64,000 nt of DNA. It comes from Mucilaginibacter sp. GTDB taxonomy: Bacteria > Bacteroidota > Bacteroidia > Sphingobacteriales > Sphingobacteriaceae. Below the pieces are notes generated by a model that was not told the DNA's origin, searched no databases, and saw only the letters and a list, made by a program, of their open reading frames with translations. The position numbers and the translations under genes were made by a program. The DNA lies in the NCBI RefSeq assembly GCF_028288225.1, contig NZ_JAQBOC010000049.1:62001-126000 (forward strand), written 5' to 3'. Within the stretch, counting starts at the first letter, position 1. Each line of letters opens with the position of its first letter. Shown here one piece after another: positions 37,062 to 46,541 of the stretch.

Positions 37062-38294
37062 TTATAATAATGGGATGAGCTTTTGCAGACTTTTAAAATG
37101 AGTTTCGTTATTAATAAGTATATTAATATGCTCATGAGCGTTTTTACCCATTTGCGTCACAGAATCATTGTTTTTATATAACCATTTAATTTTTTCGGCT
37201 AATTGCTCAACATTCCCTGGTTCAAACAGGAGCCCTGTATAATTATCAATAACCATTTCGGGGATACCACCAATGGCTGCACCAATAACAGGCTTACCTA
37301 AAGCCATAGCTTCAACTACAGTAAAGCCCAAAACCTCGTAGCATTCTGACGGGCAAATTAAAAACCCAGCGCCATTAATAATTTCAAGCGTTTCTTGTTT
37401 GCTTTTTTTGCCTAAAAAAGTAACGTTATTTAATTGATTGGTGTTTTTAAACGCTTTTAATTCTTCTTCCTGTGTGCCGTCGCCTATTATTTTGAGCGAA
37501 ATTTCAGTGCAGGTTTGCATGGCTTTTAATAAGGTGTGCGCTCCCTTAATTTTTTCGAGCCGGCCTACAAAAACTATGTATTTTTCATCGCTTTGAATCG
37601 GAGTTAGTCTTGCTTTTTCAATTCCTGCGTAATCATACCCATGGTAAACCTGCACCAGCTTTTCATTGAAAAAATTGAATTGTTTATATTTTTCATACTG
37701 GAAAACGGAGGGGCAAACGTAGTGATCTACATAGGCATAATAGTTAAGGTATTTATGGACGTAGTTTTCCAAAGCGGCAACAGTACTTGCCAGGTACGAT
37801 CCTTTTTTACATGAGTGCGTAATGCAATTATAAAATGCGCCGCCAAAGCACCGTTCACAAATTTGACCATGACTTACAAATATGCTATCCGGGCAAATAG
37901 GGGTGTATTCATGCAATGTCCATATAATGGGTATATTTCTTTTTTTTAAAATCTTTAAAATAGTTGGCGTAATATAATGATGAATAACATTAATATGGGC
38001 AAAATCTATTTTAACATCATTTAAAAGCCTTTCAAGATTGTCCTGGGCCTCAAACGAGTAAATGCTTTTCATTACTACTTTTACGCCGGCAGACAGGCTT
38101 CGCTTATTAACTTTTTTATAGTCAATGTTTTCTATAAAATAATCTGAATAGGGAGACGGAAAATTCCTGTCATCTTTCATAGAAAATGGAATAACATGAT
38201 GCCCCTTTTGCTGATAAATGTTTACCACGTTTTCAACGTATGTCCAATCCCCGCCGCTTGGATACCATGACCAGTTTACAACAAGAATATTCAT
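37062..38294 (-). CDS. GT4-family glycosyltransferase
   Basis: 410 residues, GT-B fold. The C-terminal half has FVGRLEKIKGAHTLLKA for donor binding and the EX7E motif in SECYEVLGFTVVEAMALG. The N-terminal half contains a Cys-rich stretch (CERCFGGAFYNCITHSCKKG) found in a subset of GT4 proteins. It stands alone on the minus strand between the second export pair and a 541-base spacer. The sugar is unknown. Confidence 0.82.
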   Translation of the reverse strand: MNILVVNWSWYPSGGDWTYVENVVNIYQQKGHHVIPFSMKDDRNFPSPYSDYFIENIDYKKVNKRSLSAGVKVVMKSIYSFEAQDNLERLLNDVKIDFAHINVIHHYITPTILKILKKRNIPIIWTLHEYTPICPDSIFVSHGQICERCFGGAFYNCITHSCKKGSYLASTVAALENYVHKYLNYYAYVDHYVCPSVFQYEKYKQFNFFNEKLVQVYHGYDYAGIEKARLTPIQSDEKYIVFVGRLEKIKGAHTLLKAMQTCTEISLKIIGDGTQEEELKAFKNTNQLNNVTFLGKKSKQETLEIINGAGFLICPSECYEVLGFTVVEAMALGKPVIGAAIGGIPEMVIDNYTGLLFEPGNVEQLAEKIKWLYKNNDSVTQMGKNAHEHINILINNETHFKSLQKLIPLL

Positions 38295-38835
38295 TTCAGA
38301 TAGTTATTGGATTCAGAATAAAAGTCGTTACTTTTTCAATTTTTTTAACAAAACAAAACAAAATTCAAAGATGGCTGTATTAAATCATATTAATATGATA
38401 AAAATAAAAGTTTAAAAATTTGGCGAATTATTTTACACTAAACCCTGATCACATCTCCTCGGGCTATAAACAAAAGTTATATCTTGAAATGTTAATCCTT
38501 TTTAGTATTTCTGAATTAATATCCATTTGTGGTGTAGCGGTATGGTGTAAGTTTTCCGTAATATATAGACTTTAGTGATTTTGTTTTAGCAAATTGCAGG
38601 ATAACCGCAGCTTTTACTTCCAATGAATAAATTGGCGTTTTGGTTGCTAAAATTTTATCTAACAATGCTAAAAATCAAAGTATTTGAATTATATTATCAA
38701 ATTATTAAGAGTTTTAAAAAATTATTCTGGTTAGTAAAGCAAAAAAAGTTAATTTTGGGAAGTGACGACTATCTATATAAATCCTGTCACTACTGAATCA
38801 ACTACCAGATTCGTCCTTATGGTTTTAACATTTAT
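38295..38835. other. 541-base AT-rich spacer between divergent genes
   Basis: This spacer separates the minus-strand GT4 gene from the plus-strand genes starting at 38,836. I find no convincing ORF in it and no RNA gene. The only signal is a full match to the -7 promoter box near its right end, listed separately. Its length and divergent flanks make it the likely control region for both sides. Confidence 0.5.
38750..38757 (+). promoter_or_regulatory. Bacteroidota -7 promoter box
   Basis: TAATTTTG matches TAnnTTTG at all fixed bases, 78 bases before the start codon at 38,836. A poor -33 candidate (CTG at 38,727-38,729) lies 20 bases upstream. It would drive the RmlD-like and GT4 genes at 38,836-40,897. 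Confidence 0.35.
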
Positions 38836-39780
38836 ATGAAGAAAAAGATTTACATTGCCGGTGCAGGTGGAATGCTTGGGGAAGCTTTTTATCGCATATT
38901 TAAAAACGATTACGAAGTTAAGTGCACAGATAAGGATGTAAATGAAAAATGGCTTAGCTTTTTAGATTTTCGTAATTTTGAAAAATATAAAAAAGAAGTA
39001 GAAGATTTTAAACCCGATTACCTGTTTCATTTAGGCGCATACACTGATCTTGAGTTTTGTGAGCTTAATTTAGACGACACCTACCTAACCAACACTACAG
39101 CTGTTGAAAATGCTGTCTTCATTGCAAATAATTTAGATATACCATTGTTATATATTAGTACTGCGGGTATATTTGACGGAACTAAAGATTTTTATGATGA
39201 TTGGGATGAGCCTAACCCCTTAGGCCACTACGCCAGGTCAAAATATATGGGCGAACGGTATGTACGCGAAAATGCCAAAAGATACATAATTTGCCGTGCT
39301 GGCTGGATGATGGGCGGCGGCCCCCACAAAGACAAAAAATTTATAAATAAGATAATTAAGCAATTGGCAAGCGGAAAGCGCGATCTGCATATTGTAAACG
39401 ATAAAGACGGAACACCAACTTTTACTGTTGATTTTGCCAAGAATGTAAAATTATTGATCGAAAAAGAATACTGGGGTTTATATAACCTGGTTTGTAATGG
39501 TGAAACCAGCAGGCGTGAGGTAGCTGAAGAATTGGTTAGAATATTGGATCTTGAAAATGATGTTACTTTTCATGAAGTTTCATCAACTTATTTTAAAGAT
39601 ACTTATTTTGCACCAAGACCACCTTCTGAGCGTTTGATAAATAAAAAGCTGGAACTGAGAAACATGAATATTATGCGCGATTGGAAGATCGCCTTAAAAG
39701 AATACATTAACGATTACTACACAGATTATTTAAAAGAAAAGAATATTTATTCTGTAAAGGAAGATATATTTACTTTATAA
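38836..39780 (+). CDS. RmlD-like NAD(P)-dependent sugar-nucleotide reductase/epimerase
   Basis: 314-residue SDR: IAGAGGMLGEAFYRIF at the N-terminus, LGAYTDLEFCELN, STAGIFDG and the active pair in YARSKYMGE. The overall pattern is that of the RmlD_sub_bind family. Besides dTDP-4-dehydrorhamnose reductase this family holds other 4-keto reductases; a true RfbD is at 46,542, so this one probably has a different substrate. It is 13 bases before a GT4 gene and likely forms an operon with it. Confidence 0.7.
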   Translation: MKKKIYIAGAGGMLGEAFYRIFKNDYEVKCTDKDVNEKWLSFLDFRNFEKYKKEVEDFKPDYLFHLGAYTDLEFCELNLDDTYLTNTTAVENAVFIANNLDIPLLYISTAGIFDGTKDFYDDWDEPNPLGHYARSKYMGERYVRENAKRYIICRAGWMMGGGPHKDKKFINKIIKQLASGKRDLHIVNDKDGTPTFTVDFAKNVKLLIEKEYWGLYNLVCNGETSRREVAEELVRILDLENDVTFHEVSSTYFKDTYFAPRPPSERLINKKLELRNMNIMRDWKIALKEYINDYYTDYLKEKNIYSVKEDIFTL

Positions 39781-39793
39781 ATATTACTTAAGA

Positions 39794-40897
39794 ATGCGTA
39801 TTGCTGCTTTTGGCTTTCGGTCAGTTCCTCCCTCAAAAGGTGCTGCCGGGGCTGATAAATTTGCTCTTGAGCTATTTCCGCGACTTGTTAACCGGGGGCA
39901 CAGTGTTGTTGCTTACAACAGGAGGTACCCTGATGTGTTTGTTGATATCAGCGAATATAAAGGCGTACAGATAAAAACCTTTAAAACAACCTCAAAAAAA
40001 GGGTTCGATACCCTGTTACACTCCTTTAAATGCACCTGGGATATTATTTTTAATAACACAGCCGATATTGTACATATACAAAACGGCGGTAATAGCATTT
40101 GGGCATTACCGCTGCGTATGTTTGGTAAAAAAGTATTTATAAGCCAGGATGGAGTAGATTGGAAAAGGGATAAATGGCCCTGGTACGGGAAGCTTTATTT
40201 AAAATTATCGGCATTTATTACTGCCCATGTACCCAATGAGGTAATATTTGATAATGTAATAGCAAAGAAGCTTTTTGAAGAAAGATTTAATAAACAATTT
40301 AAGTTTATACCTTTTGGAAGTGAAGTAGAGGCCGGGACTGGTGATACCGGTATTTTGCTGAAGCATGGGCTTAAAAAGGGTGAATACTATTTGTTTGTAG
40401 GGCGGTTTATTCCTGACAAAGGCCTGCATTATTTAATACCTGCGTTTAAAAAATCAATCTCCAATAAAAAGCTGGTATTGATAGGAGGTTCACCCAATCC
40501 TTCGCGTTATGAAAAACAACTGCTGGATATGGCAAGTGACAGGATTGTTTTCCCTGGGTATGTATATGGCAATGATGTTAACACGCTAATGTCAAACGCT
40601 TACTGTTATATTCAGCCTTCAGATGTTGAGGGGCTGTCGCCGGTTGTATTAACGGTAATGGGTTTAAATGTGCCAATGATCGTTAGTGATATTGAAGAAA
40701 ACCAATATGCAGTTTTAGGCACGGCACGTATGTTTAAAAAAGGCAGCATTGAATCATTAACGGAAGAAATTAATTTTTGCGAGGAGAATTATTCTGAAAT
40801 GTTAGCCCTGGCTCAAAAAGCACAGACCCGTGCTTTAAGTGTATTTAACTGGGAGAAGGTTGCCGATGAGCATGTAAAAGTATTTGAAAATAGCTAA
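39794..40897 (+). CDS. GT4-family glycosyltransferase with altered EX7E motif
   Basis: 367 residues. The start RIAAFGFRSVPPSKGAAGADK and the donor-site FVGRFIPDKGLHYLIPAFKK show a GT4 GT-B enzyme. The usual EX7E pair reads EGLSPVVLT, so the second Glu is Thr. This residue normally contacts the nucleotide ribose, and its loss may change activity or donor. The stop overlaps by 4 bases with the stop region of the opposite-strand GT4 gene. Confidence 0.8.
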   Translation: MRIAAFGFRSVPPSKGAAGADKFALELFPRLVNRGHSVVAYNRRYPDVFVDISEYKGVQIKTFKTTSKKGFDTLLHSFKCTWDIIFNNTADIVHIQNGGNSIWALPLRMFGKKVFISQDGVDWKRDKWPWYGKLYLKLSAFITAHVPNEVIFDNVIAKKLFEERFNKQFKFIPFGSEVEAGTGDTGILLKHGLKKGEYYLFVGRFIPDKGLHYLIPAFKKSISNKKLVLIGGSPNPSRYEKQLLDMASDRIVFPGYVYGNDVNTLMSNAYCYIQPSDVEGLSPVVLTVMGLNVPMIVSDIEENQYAVLGTARMFKKGSIESLTEEINFCEENYSEMLALAQKAQTRALSVFNWEKVADEHVKVFENS

Positions 40898-42021
40898 ACG
40901 GCTTTTTTAAATACCTCAATCAGCTTAACAGCTGTGTTCTCCCACGAAAAAAGTTTTAAGCGTTCCTGCCCTTTGTTGATCATGTCTTTCCGCAAATCTG
41001 CATTGTCTAATACGGTTTTTATCTTTTCAGCAATATCAGCTATATCAAACGGGTCAAATTGTAAAACAGCATTTCCGCCAACTTCTGGCAGGCAGGTATT
41101 ATTGGAAACCAGTACTGGTAAGTTATTTTTAAAAGCTTCTAATACGGGAATGCCAAAACCTTCATTTACAGATGGAAAAACATATATTAAGGCATTTTGA
41201 TAAAGCTCACCCAATTGCTGGTCAGATAAATATCCGGTTATTACTACTTCATCAGTTAGCTCATAGGTTTCAATGGCATCCAATATCATTTTAAAATCAC
41301 TATCAAAGTGGTTTGCCGGAGTTGGTCCTGCAAGCACTAATTTTAATTGTGGGTAGCCTGAACTTTTTACTTTGGCAAAGGATTCAACAAGGGCAGGTAT
41401 ATTTTTCCTTTTAAACATTGATCCAACGTGCAAAATATAATTCTCAGCATTAATTGAAAATGAGCTTAGCAACTGTTCAGCTTTGATTTGTCCGTTATGG
41501 TTTAGTGTTTTTGGGCCTTCATATACCACTATTAATTTATCACCAGGGATCTGGGTAAAGTGACCTATCTGTTTTTTTGACCAGGCGGTTGGTGCAATAA
41601 CAAATGGCGATCTTTTTGCTGCCGGTATAGCTGTCTTCATATAGAGCCACAACCATAGCTTACCATAATTTTCGGGCGACTCAAAGCAAAAAGCATCATG
41701 AAAAACGGGGATAGTTTTATATCCTAAATGCAATAAGGGGACACAGTTATCGGCACAAAAAACAATGTTACAGCTTTTAAAAAATGCTTTAAGCGGCAAT
41801 ACCAGTTGTTTCCATAGCTGATATCTAAAGTGTTCAATATACTTAAGTAGTTTTTTACTGCCGGTGTAAACAGGTATGCTGGTGTCTAAAAAATAGAAGC
41901 GGACCTCATCACTTTCCATTTTTTTAAACTCTTTGCAAAGCTCTTCCAGGTAAGTACGGGTTCCGGTTTTAGCTATCCGCAAATCACGCACATCTACTGC
42001 TATGGTTAATGGTTTTGGCAT
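40894..42021 (-). CDS. GT4-family glycosyltransferase
   Basis: 375 residues from the ATG at 42,021 (MPKPLTIAVDVRDL). The frame is open further upstream, but that would run into the acyltransferase gene; the chosen ATG lies one base after that gene's stop. HVGSMFKRKNIPALVESFAK and PSVNEGFGIPVLEAFKN (EX7E intact) mark the GT4 donor site. It ends a minus-strand run of five polysaccharide genes (46,310 to 40,894). Confidence 0.83.
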   Translation of the reverse strand: MPKPLTIAVDVRDLRIAKTGTRTYLEELCKEFKKMESDEVRFYFLDTSIPVYTGSKKLLKYIEHFRYQLWKQLVLPLKAFFKSCNIVFCADNCVPLLHLGYKTIPVFHDAFCFESPENYGKLWLWLYMKTAIPAAKRSPFVIAPTAWSKKQIGHFTQIPGDKLIVVYEGPKTLNHNGQIKAEQLLSSFSINAENYILHVGSMFKRKNIPALVESFAKVKSSGYPQLKLVLAGPTPANHFDSDFKMILDAIETYELTDEVVITGYLSDQQLGELYQNALIYVFPSVNEGFGIPVLEAFKNNLPVLVSNNTCLPEVGGNAVLQFDPFDIADIAEKIKTVLDNADLRKDMINKGQERLKLFSWENTAVKLIEVFKKAV

Positions 42022-42022
42022 C

Positions 42023-42721
42023 TTATACGTCTTCCCTGTTTTTAACCAATTTAGCCGGCACGCCCGCAATTACTGAATTTGGAGGGAACGATTTTGTAAC
42101 TACACTGCCTGCAGCAACCACACATCCATCGCCAATAGTTACTCCCGCCAACACAGTTGTGCCGCCGCCTAACCAGCAGTTGTTGCCAATGGCTACAGCT
42201 TGCTTGGTAACGCCTTGTTCTTTTATAGTTAAATCAAGATCCGAAAAAGCATGGTTCTCTGAAAAGATCTGAACGTTTGGGCCCATAATTACATCATTAC
42301 CTATGCTTATGCCCCCTTGCCCTGCAAGATAGGCCCTGGCGCTGATGCCTGTTCTGTCGCCAATTGTAATGCCCTTTCCCCTGTATGCAATTACACCTGT
42401 GCAAAACAATATGGAATCGCGCGCAATTGAAACATTGTCGCCTAAACTGATGCCGTCTTCAGACAGGGCATTTATACTCACATTATCCTCCAATATTAGA
42501 TTTTTTCCTGCAGTTATTTTGTAGCTGTGCTTTACTTTAACCCTGCGGCCAATAAATAATAATCCCGCCGACCTTTTTAAAAATGGCTTTAAAAAGATCC
42601 CCCTGATGAGTTGCATCGCCCTAACCCAGCTAATACTAGCCAGATCACGGGAGGAGTGAGGGCTTTCCCATTTATAATGGGGGTCTTTTTTTAATGTTTT
42701 TATTAGCTTCTCAATGATCAT
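42023..42721 (-). CDS. Left-handed beta-helix acyltransferase
   Basis: 232 residues; hexapeptide repeats (ISLGDNVSIARDSILF, ISIGNDVIMGPNVQIF, IGNNCWLGGGTTVLAGVTIG) and the probable catalytic His in SENHAFSDLD. The C-terminus SVIAGVPAKLVKNREDV is typical of sugar O-acetyltransferases near glycosyltransferases. Its first bases overlap the polymerase/ligase gene by 11. The acceptor is unknown. Confidence 0.78.
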   Translation of the reverse strand: MIIEKLIKTLKKDPHYKWESPHSSRDLASISWVRAMQLIRGIFLKPFLKRSAGLLFIGRRVKVKHSYKITAGKNLILEDNVSINALSEDGISLGDNVSIARDSILFCTGVIAYRGKGITIGDRTGISARAYLAGQGGISIGNDVIMGPNVQIFSENHAFSDLDLTIKEQGVTKQAVAIGNNCWLGGGTTVLAGVTIGDGCVVAAGSVVTKSFPPNSVIAGVPAKLVKNREDV

Positions 42722-44105
42722 GTGCCTGCTGTATTTGAGCTATTTTAAATTGCATGATAATACTGATAAGCAAACCGGATAAAAACCAGTTTACATAGGA
42801 GATATATGATGATGACTCCACTTCGGATGTTAATAAGGGGATAAAAAAACCAATTTTAATAAGCAAAACAGCCATACATACCTGTCGTTCTTTTCCCCGT
42901 AACTTAGGAAGCCATTTTAAGCTTGTTTTTATCAGCATAATATAAACCGACAGGTATAAAAATAAGGCAATTATACCGGCCTGTACACCAATTATAATAT
43001 ATTGGTTTTCGCCGCCCACGTTTTCGCCAAGACTGCCCGCAACCCTGCCTGATGTACCCAAACCAAGCCCGAAAGGCTTTTCGATCATAGCAAGAATTCC
43101 TTCGGCCCATTCCAAAAGGTGCCCAACACTTGATGGATTACTAAAGTCGATTGTATTCATCACAACTTCAGTAATGCCACTGTTATTATCTCCAAACTTA
43201 GTAAATAAATAAATCAGATATATACCAGCCAAACCGAAAGCAGCGTGTACGGTATGAGTAATGTATTTTTTTTTGGTGATTAACGCATATACATAAATGA
43301 TCAAAAAATAGCTTACAAATGGCGCACGTGATAACGCAAAAACAATGGAAAGAAAAGACGCACCCAGGGCCAGCATTCCCATACTATTGGGCTTAAACCT
43401 ATTATCATCGCGGGTAAACAAAGCTATTATTACTGATAGGGCCAGCAGAGTGGCAGAAGCATGCTCAAGCGGATTGGCAAAGAAACTGGCAAAACGTTTA
43501 TAGCCTCCTTCAGATTCAAACGTCCAGCTTAACCCGAAGTTACCGCTGGGTTCAAAATTAAAAAAGTAGTAAACATAGTCGGCAAAGCCGGTTATGGTTT
43601 GCAGGTGCTGGTTAAATATCACTTCAAGCAGCAATACCACACCCGCGGCTATGGTTAATAAAACAATATAGTTAAAGTATTTACTAATATAAATGGTGCG
43701 GATATCCATTAAACGGCCCGCAAAGTAAACCACCACAAAAAACGAAGTACTTTTAAATGCAAGTAACCGATTAAAAAAGCTTTCTTCGCCAATAGGTAAT
43801 ATGGCATAAATAAAGGTATACAGCAAAAAGCCAAGTACTGCATAATCAATTAAATGCAGCCTGGGCAGGTACTTTAAAGTTACTATATTTAAAATAAACA
43901 AGCTGATTATCAATACCTCTTTAAAATATTGAAAAACGGGGATAAACCCCTTAAGGCCCAGTAAAAAAGCAACAGACATAGCTGTGGTATACATTGACAG
44001 GCCAAAAATTAGAAATACCAATACACCCTGCCGGTTGCCTTTTATGACCTCACGTAATGCCACAAAAAAAGAAGTGAGATAAATAAGTGGGAAAATGAAC
44101 AACAT
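42711..44105 (-). CDS. O-antigen ligase/polymerase-like membrane protein (second Wzy candidate)
   Basis: 464 residues, about 12 membrane helices. A large loop in the second half contains EWAEGILAMIEKPFGLGLGTSGRV, the pattern of the Wzy_C/WaaL family. It may polymerise the repeat units of the second system or ligate polymer to an acceptor; sequence does not separate these roles. The gene starts 2 bases after a GT2 gene on the minus strand. Confidence 0.77.
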   Translation of the reverse strand: MLFIFPLIYLTSFFVALREVIKGNRQGVLVFLIFGLSMYTTAMSVAFLLGLKGFIPVFQYFKEVLIISLFILNIVTLKYLPRLHLIDYAVLGFLLYTFIYAILPIGEESFFNRLLAFKSTSFFVVVYFAGRLMDIRTIYISKYFNYIVLLTIAAGVVLLLEVIFNQHLQTITGFADYVYYFFNFEPSGNFGLSWTFESEGGYKRFASFFANPLEHASATLLALSVIIALFTRDDNRFKPNSMGMLALGASFLSIVFALSRAPFVSYFLIIYVYALITKKKYITHTVHAAFGLAGIYLIYLFTKFGDNNSGITEVVMNTIDFSNPSSVGHLLEWAEGILAMIEKPFGLGLGTSGRVAGSLGENVGGENQYIIIGVQAGIIALFLYLSVYIMLIKTSLKWLPKLRGKERQVCMAVLLIKIGFFIPLLTSEVESSSYISYVNWFLSGLLISIIMQFKIAQIQQAHDH

Positions 44106-44107
44106 CC

Positions 44108-45055
44108 TTAGCGGGTACTTATATTATTATTTTGAGGCCAAATTAGGTTTTTTGAAGTGAAAATTCCTTCTTTCAATCCTTTAATTAAAAACCGGGCTTT
44201 TTCATTCCGGCGGCGCAGTATAAAATATGCCAGCAAAGCAAGGTAATAAAAACCGTTATAAACCAGGTTAACAGGGTAGTACAAAGGGGTTCCGTAGCGG
44301 CGTAAAAACCAGATATGATTTCTGCTTATGTAGTAATGAATAATAGGACTTAGTACACCTTCTTTTTTTGGCGCTGATACTTTTGCAGATACTCCTGCTT
44401 CATGATACATTTTACTGGATGGCAGATAGTGAACTTCAAAGCCGACACCGCGCAGCCTGAAAGAAAGCTCAACATCTTCATAATATAAAAAAAAGCGTTT
44501 GTTAAATAGCCCGCTTTTTGTTAATGCCGAATTCCTGAGCAGCATGCAGCAGCCTGTTACCCATTCGGCAACTTTATAAGAGTTTAAAGCAGCACTGTCA
44601 GGCGTTGTGGTATCAGAAATAGTTTTTCCTGTTAAGCGGTTAAAGCCACCTTCGCCATTCCAGATCTTACATTTATCATGCATCCAATAAATAGCAGGCT
44701 GCACGGCCGCTGCTTCGGGGTGGCTATCCATATGTGCAATAAGTCCTGATACCAGGTCCTCATCGACTATCGTATCCGTATTTATTACGAATGAATAAGT
44801 GTAGCCCTTTTCAATACTGTAAGCCAGGCCCCTGTTATTTCCTTCGGCAAAGCCAAGGTTCTCCTTATTTTCAATATAGATAAGGTTAGGAAACAGGGCT
44901 TTTAGTGCGGCAAGCGAATTATCTGTCGAGCCATTATCTGCAACAATTATATCAAACAAGGCCTCATTGCAATATTGCTTTAGCGATGAAATACAATTAG
45001 CCGTATGTACAGGCGTATTCCAATTGAGCAGTATCAATGCAACAGGCTTAGGCAT
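44108..45055 (-). CDS. GT2-family glycosyltransferase
   Basis: 315 residues: LILLNWNTPVHTANCISSL, ADNGSTDNS, KENLGFAEGNNRG, VINTDTIVDEDL and FLYYEDVELSFRLR are the successive motifs of rhamnosyltransferase-like GT2 enzymes. The C-terminus may attach to the membrane (NLVYNGFYYLALLAYFIL). It overlaps the flippase gene by 8 bases. A rhamnose donor would match rfbD/rfbA nearby but is only inferred. Confidence 0.82.
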   Translation of the reverse strand: MPKPVALILLNWNTPVHTANCISSLKQYCNEALFDIIVADNGSTDNSLAALKALFPNLIYIENKENLGFAEGNNRGLAYSIEKGYTYSFVINTDTIVDEDLVSGLIAHMDSHPEAAAVQPAIYWMHDKCKIWNGEGGFNRLTGKTISDTTTPDSAALNSYKVAEWVTGCCMLLRNSALTKSGLFNKRFFLYYEDVELSFRLRGVGFEVHYLPSSKMYHEAGVSAKVSAPKKEGVLSPIIHYYISRNHIWFLRRYGTPLYYPVNLVYNGFYYLALLAYFILRRRNEKARFLIKGLKEGIFTSKNLIWPQNNNISTR

Positions 45056-46310
45056 TTTGTAATAGGGTTTTATTTACAGTGAACTCATACATCAGCAATG
45101 CAATGGCTTCAACAATAAGGGTAAAGCTTCCTACTAAAGGGTAATTGCTAAAGTTTAATAGTATAAACGCCGTTAATAATGATACGATGAACAAAACTAT
45201 CGCGATCCGGAATATATAAACGGTATTGTTTTTTAAAAGCTGATCAAGCACGTTCAACACATTAAGGGCCGATACTGTTGGTACAAATGCCATTATTTTT
45301 AAAAACAGAACAGCCGTTGCATTGTGTTCTTTTGAAAGTGTAAACACAATAAAATCGGCCAGGAAAAATATAAGCAGCGAACCTGCAAAAAACACGCCTG
45401 CTAACAGATATTTCGTTTTTCTGCGGTACACGTTCCACAAACTTAAGTTTTGCTTATACACATGTGCTGCATTTGGATAAAAAGCATTTGAAATGGTGAT
45501 GAGTAAATTCCGGCATTGCCCTATAATCCTGTCACATAATGAGTAAGGGCCTAACAAAGCTTCAAGCCCCCACATTGGCAAAGCAAATATGATAATTGAC
45601 TGCTGCAGGTTAACGGAAAGATTATTTACAGTGAGATAAAAATTATCCTTCCCTATTTTTAAAAGCCCGGTTTTTGACGGCAGGTAAAACGGTATTTGAA
45701 GCCTTTTAATTAAATGGATCAATAAACCCAAATAAGCTATAACGCTGCACATGCCCAAAATTAAATTAACCCAACCGGCATCATTTGGACTTTTAATGAA
45801 AATTAATATTCCCAAAACAGAAGCAATGTTTGATGCCAGGTTTATTACGTTAAAGATCTTTAACCTCTCGGCGCCTATAAAAAAACAAAGGGGATTAAAA
45901 ACTTCTGCAAAAACAATGGGTATTGATAGCAGGAGGTATGAATAATAACGTATGGGAAACCATTTTAGGGCAAACATTATCACCAAAAAAAGAAAAAAAA
46001 TTATAACTCTTATGCATAATGTATTATAGAATACATTACTTAACTTTTTGGTGTCGTTTATGTTAAATGCTACGTCCCGAACGCCTGACTGGCCGGTTCC
46101 GTAATTGATAATTGCGCCCGCAAACTGTGAAAACCGGGTGGCAAACATTATTACACCAAATTCAACAATACCTACAGCCCGGGTTATAATTGGTATAATA
46201 AGGATCAGCAATAAAATATTGGAAATTTGGATACTGCTTAAATTGAAGAAGTTAGAAATGATATTGGTTTCTTTTAGCTTATTATAAGAGCCAATTATGC
46301 GTTGTTTCAA
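45048..46310 (-). CDS. Polysaccharide flippase, Wzx-like (copy 2)
   Basis: 420 residues with about 12 membrane helices; the N-terminal block FNLSSIQISNILLLILIIPI and the pattern VGIVEFGVIMFATRFSQF are typical of RfbX/Wzx exporters. It is shorter than copy 1 and clearly a different lineage. It heads the minus-strand operon that runs to 40,894. A promoter candidate lies 23-30 bases upstream. Confidence 0.83.
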   Translation of the reverse strand: MKQRIIGSYNKLKETNIISNFFNLSSIQISNILLLILIIPIITRAVGIVEFGVIMFATRFSQFAGAIINYGTGQSGVRDVAFNINDTKKLSNVFYNTLCIRVIIFFLFLVIMFALKWFPIRYYSYLLLSIPIVFAEVFNPLCFFIGAERLKIFNVINLASNIASVLGILIFIKSPNDAGWVNLILGMCSVIAYLGLLIHLIKRLQIPFYLPSKTGLLKIGKDNFYLTVNNLSVNLQQSIIIFALPMWGLEALLGPYSLCDRIIGQCRNLLITISNAFYPNAAHVYKQNLSLWNVYRRKTKYLLAGVFFAGSLLIFFLADFIVFTLSKEHNATAVLFLKIMAFVPTVSALNVLNVLDQLLKNNTVYIFRIAIVLFIVSLLTAFILLNFSNYPLVGSFTLIVEAIALLMYEFTVNKTLLQNA

Positions 46311-46332
46311 ATTCTACAGGTTATTGATAAAG

Positions 46333-46340
46333 CAAATTTA
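46333..46340 (-). promoter_or_regulatory. Bacteroidota -7 promoter box for the second flippase operon
   Basis: Read on the minus strand, TAAATTTG fits TAnnTTTG fully and ends 22 bases before the ATG at 46,310, giving a leader of about 16 bases. No good -33 element was found at the right distance. Confidence 0.4.
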
Positions 46341-46396
46341 GCTTAATTTAATTATAATTTGATACCAGGAGGGCAAGGGGTAACTAATAGTAAATG

Positions 46397-46404
46397 TAAT
46401 TTTG
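46397..46404 (+). promoter_or_regulatory. Bacteroidota -7 promoter box upstream of rfbD
   Basis: TAATTTTG is a full match to the -7 consensus, about 135 bases before the rfbD start. No convincing -33 partner was seen. Together with the minus-strand box at 46,333-46,340 it would make the spacer 46,311-46,529 a divergent promoter region. Confidence 0.3.
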
Positions 46405-46541
46405 AAAGTAAATATTTGATAACTTATAGCCATTATTTAAAATATAGTAAACATATTTGCTACACTAAACTATTAGTTACTTTAATGATTTTTAATGCAA
46501 CTATTGTAACTCCGGGTTTTTAAGAACAAATGCATATTGAA

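Noticed and set aside
38295..38835. Small gene or RNA in the 541-base spacer
   Set aside because: Only a 65-codon frame without family features was seen; no stable RNA structure recognised.
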